Positions 3,712 to 5,563 of a stretch of DNA of 5,563 nucleotides are shown one piece after another. Below the pieces are notes generated by a model. It searched no databases, had not been told where the DNA came from, and was given only the letters and a program-made list of their open reading frames with translations. Each line of letters opens with the position of its first letter. Within the stretch, counting starts at the first letter, position 1. The position numbers and the translations under genes were made by a program. Source of the stretch: an uncultured Oscillospiraceae bacterium (GTDB lineage: Bacteria; Bacillota_A; Clostridia; Oscillospirales; Oscillospiraceae); assembly GCA_900757695.1 (NCBI GenBank), contig CAAEOU010000285.1, positions 1 through 5,563 on the forward strand, written 5' to 3'.

Positions 3712-5563
3712 TTACGCCGCCATGACTCTCTGATACCGCATAAGGATCGCCGCCAGCTGTGCTCTGGTGGCATAATCTCTGGGCATCAGGTACACGCCGT
3801 CGCCATTCTGACTGCCGTTGATGAGTCCTGCGGCATTGGCCCAGCGCAAGGCATCCTCCGCATACGCAGACACCTTCCCCTGATCGATAAATTCAGACAG
3901 ATCCGCCTGCGCCGTCACATCACAGCCTTTCTTCTGGGCGTACCGGAACAGGATCGTGGCCGTCTGCTCCCGGGTAATGCTGCTGTTCGGCTGGAAGGTG
4001 GTGGACGTCATGCCGTTGACCACGCCCTGATCCGCAGCCCAGATCACTGCATCGGCATACCAGCTGCCCGCCGCCACATCGCCAAAGGGATTTTGCATTC
4101 CCTCAACGCTGGGACTGCCCTCCATCCGGTAGAGCACCGTCACCAGCATGGCACGCGTCATGTTCGCATCCGGGGAGAAAGTCGTGGCTCCAGTGCCGTT
4201 GAACAGCTTCATTGCCACCACATAGTCGATGCCCACATGACTCCAGTTCTGGGGTCCCTTCACATCGTTGAATATGGCGCTGGGACAATGGATGCCGTCA
4301 CATTGATCCAGGCACGGAATCACAGTCTCCTGGGTCTTTTGGCACAGAGTACAGGTCTGTTTCAGCAGACCTGTTTCCGTGAGGGTGGGTGCCTTTACGG
4401 TCTCCCCCGGGCCCCAGCTGTGACCCTTGGCCGCCGTATACAGGTCCATATAGCTGTCGCCGCAGACCTTGCAGGTATAGAGGGTATACCCCAGCTCCTC
4501 GCAGGTTGGCTCCGTAACAGCCGCCCCATAGTCGTGCTGCAGCTTAGGCTCCGGCTGGGTGTAGGTCTTACCGCAGCCGTGGACGCAGTTAAAGGTTCTC
4601 ACGCCCTCATCCTTACAGGTCGGTGCAGTGGTTACAGTTCCCTGGTCGTATTCATGACCCACGGGATTCCGGAAATCCGTCTGGTAGCTGTCGCCGCACT
4701 CCGTGCAGGTACGAGTGGTGTAGCCCATCTCCTCACAGGTAGGCTCGGTAACCGTCTCGGTATAATTGTGCGGAATCATGGGAATAGGCTGGGTATAGCT
4801 GTTCGTACAATCGGGATGGATGCACTTGTAGGTGATCTCGCCCTCCTCCGTACAGGTGGCCGCCTTGGTAATAGTGCCGGAATCATAGGCATGCTCCGTG
4901 GGCTGCACGAAGTCCCGCTTCTCGCTGGCACCGCAGCCATAGCTGCACTTGTAAATGGTATAGCCCTCCGTATCGCAGCCGGGCTCCACCACTGTATCCG
5001 CCACAAAGTCGTGCTCCGCCTTGGGGATAGGTGCAGTGTAGCTCTTGCCGCATTCGGTGCAGGCATAGGTGATCTCGCCCAGTGCCTGGCAGGTGGCCTC
5101 CTTGGTGACGGTGCCGTCATCGTAGCTGTGGCCCGTGGGGGCAACATAGCCATCGGTGTAGGTGTCGCCGCAGGCCGAGCAGGTGTGGGTGGTAAAGCCC
5201 GGAGTGTCACAGGTGGGGTCGTTGACAGTGGCCGCATAGCTGTGCCCCGTGGCAGGGACAGTCTCCGATCTCACCAGCCGCCCGCACTCGGTGCAGCTGT
5301 ACTGCTTGAGGCCGGAGGCTATGCAGGTAGCCTCTGCAACCACGGTGCCCGCATCCAGGGTGTGCTCCAGCAGCGGAATGGGTTCCTGGGCGGCGGTCTC
5401 CTGATTGCACCGGGTGCAGAATTTGCCGTCGGTAAGGCCCTTGGCGGTGCAGGTGGCCGGATAGCCCGGTACCGTAACCTCCTTGTGGCCCAGTGCGGCA
5501 ATCTCCTGGCCGGTTTTCACGTCGCCGCAGTTCAGGCAGTACAGGTCCGCCGTGCCCGCTTCG
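3712..5563 (-). CDS. Surface protein with Cys/His-rich repeats and C-terminal SLH triad, 5' end outside the window
   Basis: Probably an exported protein held on the cell wall by SLH domains, which in known cases bind pyruvylated secondary cell wall polymer. The frame is open to the window edge, so N terminus and signal peptide are not visible; the GTG at 5518-5520 is an internal Val. About 616 residues are seen. Numbering from that GTG, residues before 402 are tandem units of about 39 residues, each with C-x9/10-C-x2-4-C-x12-14-H and a GHxY or EHxY ending. A linker with Cys403, Cys407 and Cys412 leads to three SLH domains (about 417-468, 479-528, 541-596) with the signatures MTRAM, ITREQ and ATRAQ. 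No catalytic domain is visible, so the repeats look like a stalk or a metal- or ligand-binding region; function unknown. Similar repeat-SLH proteins are, as I recall, common in gut Clostridia. A hairpin follows the TAA stop. Confidence 0.9.
   Translation of the reverse strand, partial: EAGTADLYCLNCGDVKTGQEIAALGHKEVTVPGYPATCTAKGLTDGKFCTRCNQETAAQEPIPLLEHTLDAGTVVAEATCIASGLKQYSCTECGRLVRSETVPATGHSYAATVNDPTCDTPGFTTHTCSACGDTYTDGYVAPTGHSYDDGTVTKEATCQALGEITYACTECGKSYTAPIPKAEHDFVADTVVEPGCDTEGYTIYKCSYGCGASEKRDFVQPTEHAYDSGTITKAATCTEEGEITYKCIHPDCTNSYTQPIPMIPHNYTETVTEPTCEEMGYTTRTCTECGDSYQTDFRNPVGHEYDQGTVTTAPTCKDEGVRTFNCVHGCGKTYTQPEPKLQHDYGAAVTEPTCEELGYTLYTCKVCGDSYMDLYTAAKGHSWGPGETVKAPTLTETGLLKQTCTLCQKTQETVIPCLDQCDGIHCPSAIFNDVKGPQNWSHVGIDYVVAMKLFNGTGATTFSPDANMTRAMLVTVLYRMEGSPSVEGMQNPFGDVAAGSWYADAVIWAADQGVVNGMTSTTFQPNSSITREQTATILFRYAQKKGCDVTAQADLSEFIDQGKVSAYAEDALRWANAAGLINGSQNGDGVYLMPRDYATRAQLAAILMRYQRVMAA
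3733..4272 (-). other. Three SLH (S-layer homology) domains
   Basis: This is the C-terminal anchoring module of the surface protein. SLH1 (4117-4272) starts FNDVKGPQNW and contains NGTGATTFSPD and MTRAM. SLH2 (3937-4086) starts FGDVAAGSWY and contains TSTTFQPNSSITREQ. SLH3 (3733-3900) is the most diverged, starting LSEFIDQGK and ending in ATRAQLAAILMRY. A triad at one terminus is the usual arrangement for non-covalent binding to the cell wall polymer. The protein ends six residues after SLH3. Confidence 0.93.
4315..5563 (-). repeat. Tandem coding repeats, about 39 residues each, Cys3-His signature
   Basis: Ten full units and part of an eleventh (CLNCG, next to the window edge) are seen. Numbering from the GTG at 5518-5520, the Cys/Cys/Cys/His positions are 24/35/38/53, 66/76/79/93, 104/114/117/131, 144/154/157/170, 182/192/196/210, 223/233/238/251, 262/272/275/289, 302/312/316/329, 340/350/353/367, and a degenerate last unit with Leu380/390/393 and Cys403. 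From the third unit, two subtypes alternate: one with a TxEPxC-like start and GYT, the other with GT(V/I)T..ATC and PIP before the His. The repeat is also visible in DNA: TAGCTGTCGCCGCA on the plus strand at 4451-4464 recurs at 4685-4698, exactly 234 bases apart. Elsewhere the DNA copies are clearly diverged. Confidence 0.92.

Noticed and set aside
2525..3733. Long plus-strand open frame (402 codons) across the aroE end, the terminator and the HAD gene
   Set aside because: It runs antisense to a HAD gene with all its motifs and through a terminator, has no ribosome binding site, and its translation is Cys/His/Arg/Pro-rich without any recognisable domain. It is a shadow of GC-rich codon use.
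4776..5237. Alternate minus-strand frame of 153 codons in the repeat region
   Set aside because: The product is an Ala/Pro/Arg/Thr-rich out-of-frame reading of the Cys repeats; its apparent periodicity comes from the repeats in the true frame.
5518..5520. GTG as the start of the SLH protein
   Set aside because: The frame stays open to the window edge and the upstream codons encode LYCLNCGD, another piece of the Cys repeat, so this is an internal valine.
4315..5563. CRISPR-like or satellite DNA array
   Set aside because: The periodicity is at protein level (about 39 codons), the DNA copies are diverged, and no constant short repeat with unique spacers is present.
4315..5563. Nucleic-acid-binding zinc-finger protein
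   Set aside because: The Cys/His spacing is superficially finger-like, but the units are acidic and Thr-rich rather than basic, and the SLH triad places the protein outside the cell.

Overview
The window looks like a chromosomal segment of a GC-rich, low-oxygen member of the Clostridia, most likely of the Oscillospiraceae/Ruminococcaceae type found in animal guts. This is an inference from three things: a clostridial-style PheA, a compact aro gene cluster using a type II dehydroquinase, and a surface protein ending in three S-layer homology (SLH) domains of the kind abundant in that family. No rRNA or other phylogenetic marker is present, so the placement is tentative.

Bases 1-2738 (+ strand) hold the end of an aromatic amino acid operon in the order pheA (5' end outside the window), aroK, aroQ, aroE. 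Junctions are very tight: a 3-base gap, a 4-base ATGA overlap and an 11-base overlap, which points to one mRNA with translational coupling. AroQ (3-dehydroquinate to 3-dehydroshikimate), AroE (to shikimate) and AroK (to shikimate 3-phosphate) are three consecutive middle steps of the shikimate pathway. PheA makes phenylpyruvate from prephenate at the phenylalanine end and carries a Phe-sensing ACT domain.

Bases 2743-2785 form a strong hairpin with A- and T-tracts on opposite sides, a bidirectional terminator between aroE and a convergent gene. That gene (2786-3607, - strand) is a Cof-type HAD-superfamily phosphatase with all four HAD motifs; its start is either TTG or a slightly internal ATG. 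The 104-base gap 3608-3711 holds a GC-rich hairpin just past the next gene's stop codon and a short inverted repeat close to the HAD ribosome binding site.

Bases 3712-5563 (- strand) are the 3' part of a large surface-protein gene that runs out of the window. Its visible part has ten Cys/His-rich repeats of about 39 residues plus a piece of an eleventh, followed by a Cys-containing linker and three SLH domains at the C terminus. The repeats keep a C-x9/10-C-x2-4-C-x12-14-H signature and mostly alternate between two subtypes, giving a 78-80 residue super-repeat. This array is the least ordinary part of the window; the aro genes and the HAD gene look routine. I see no mobile elements, CRISPR arrays, tRNA or rRNA genes.
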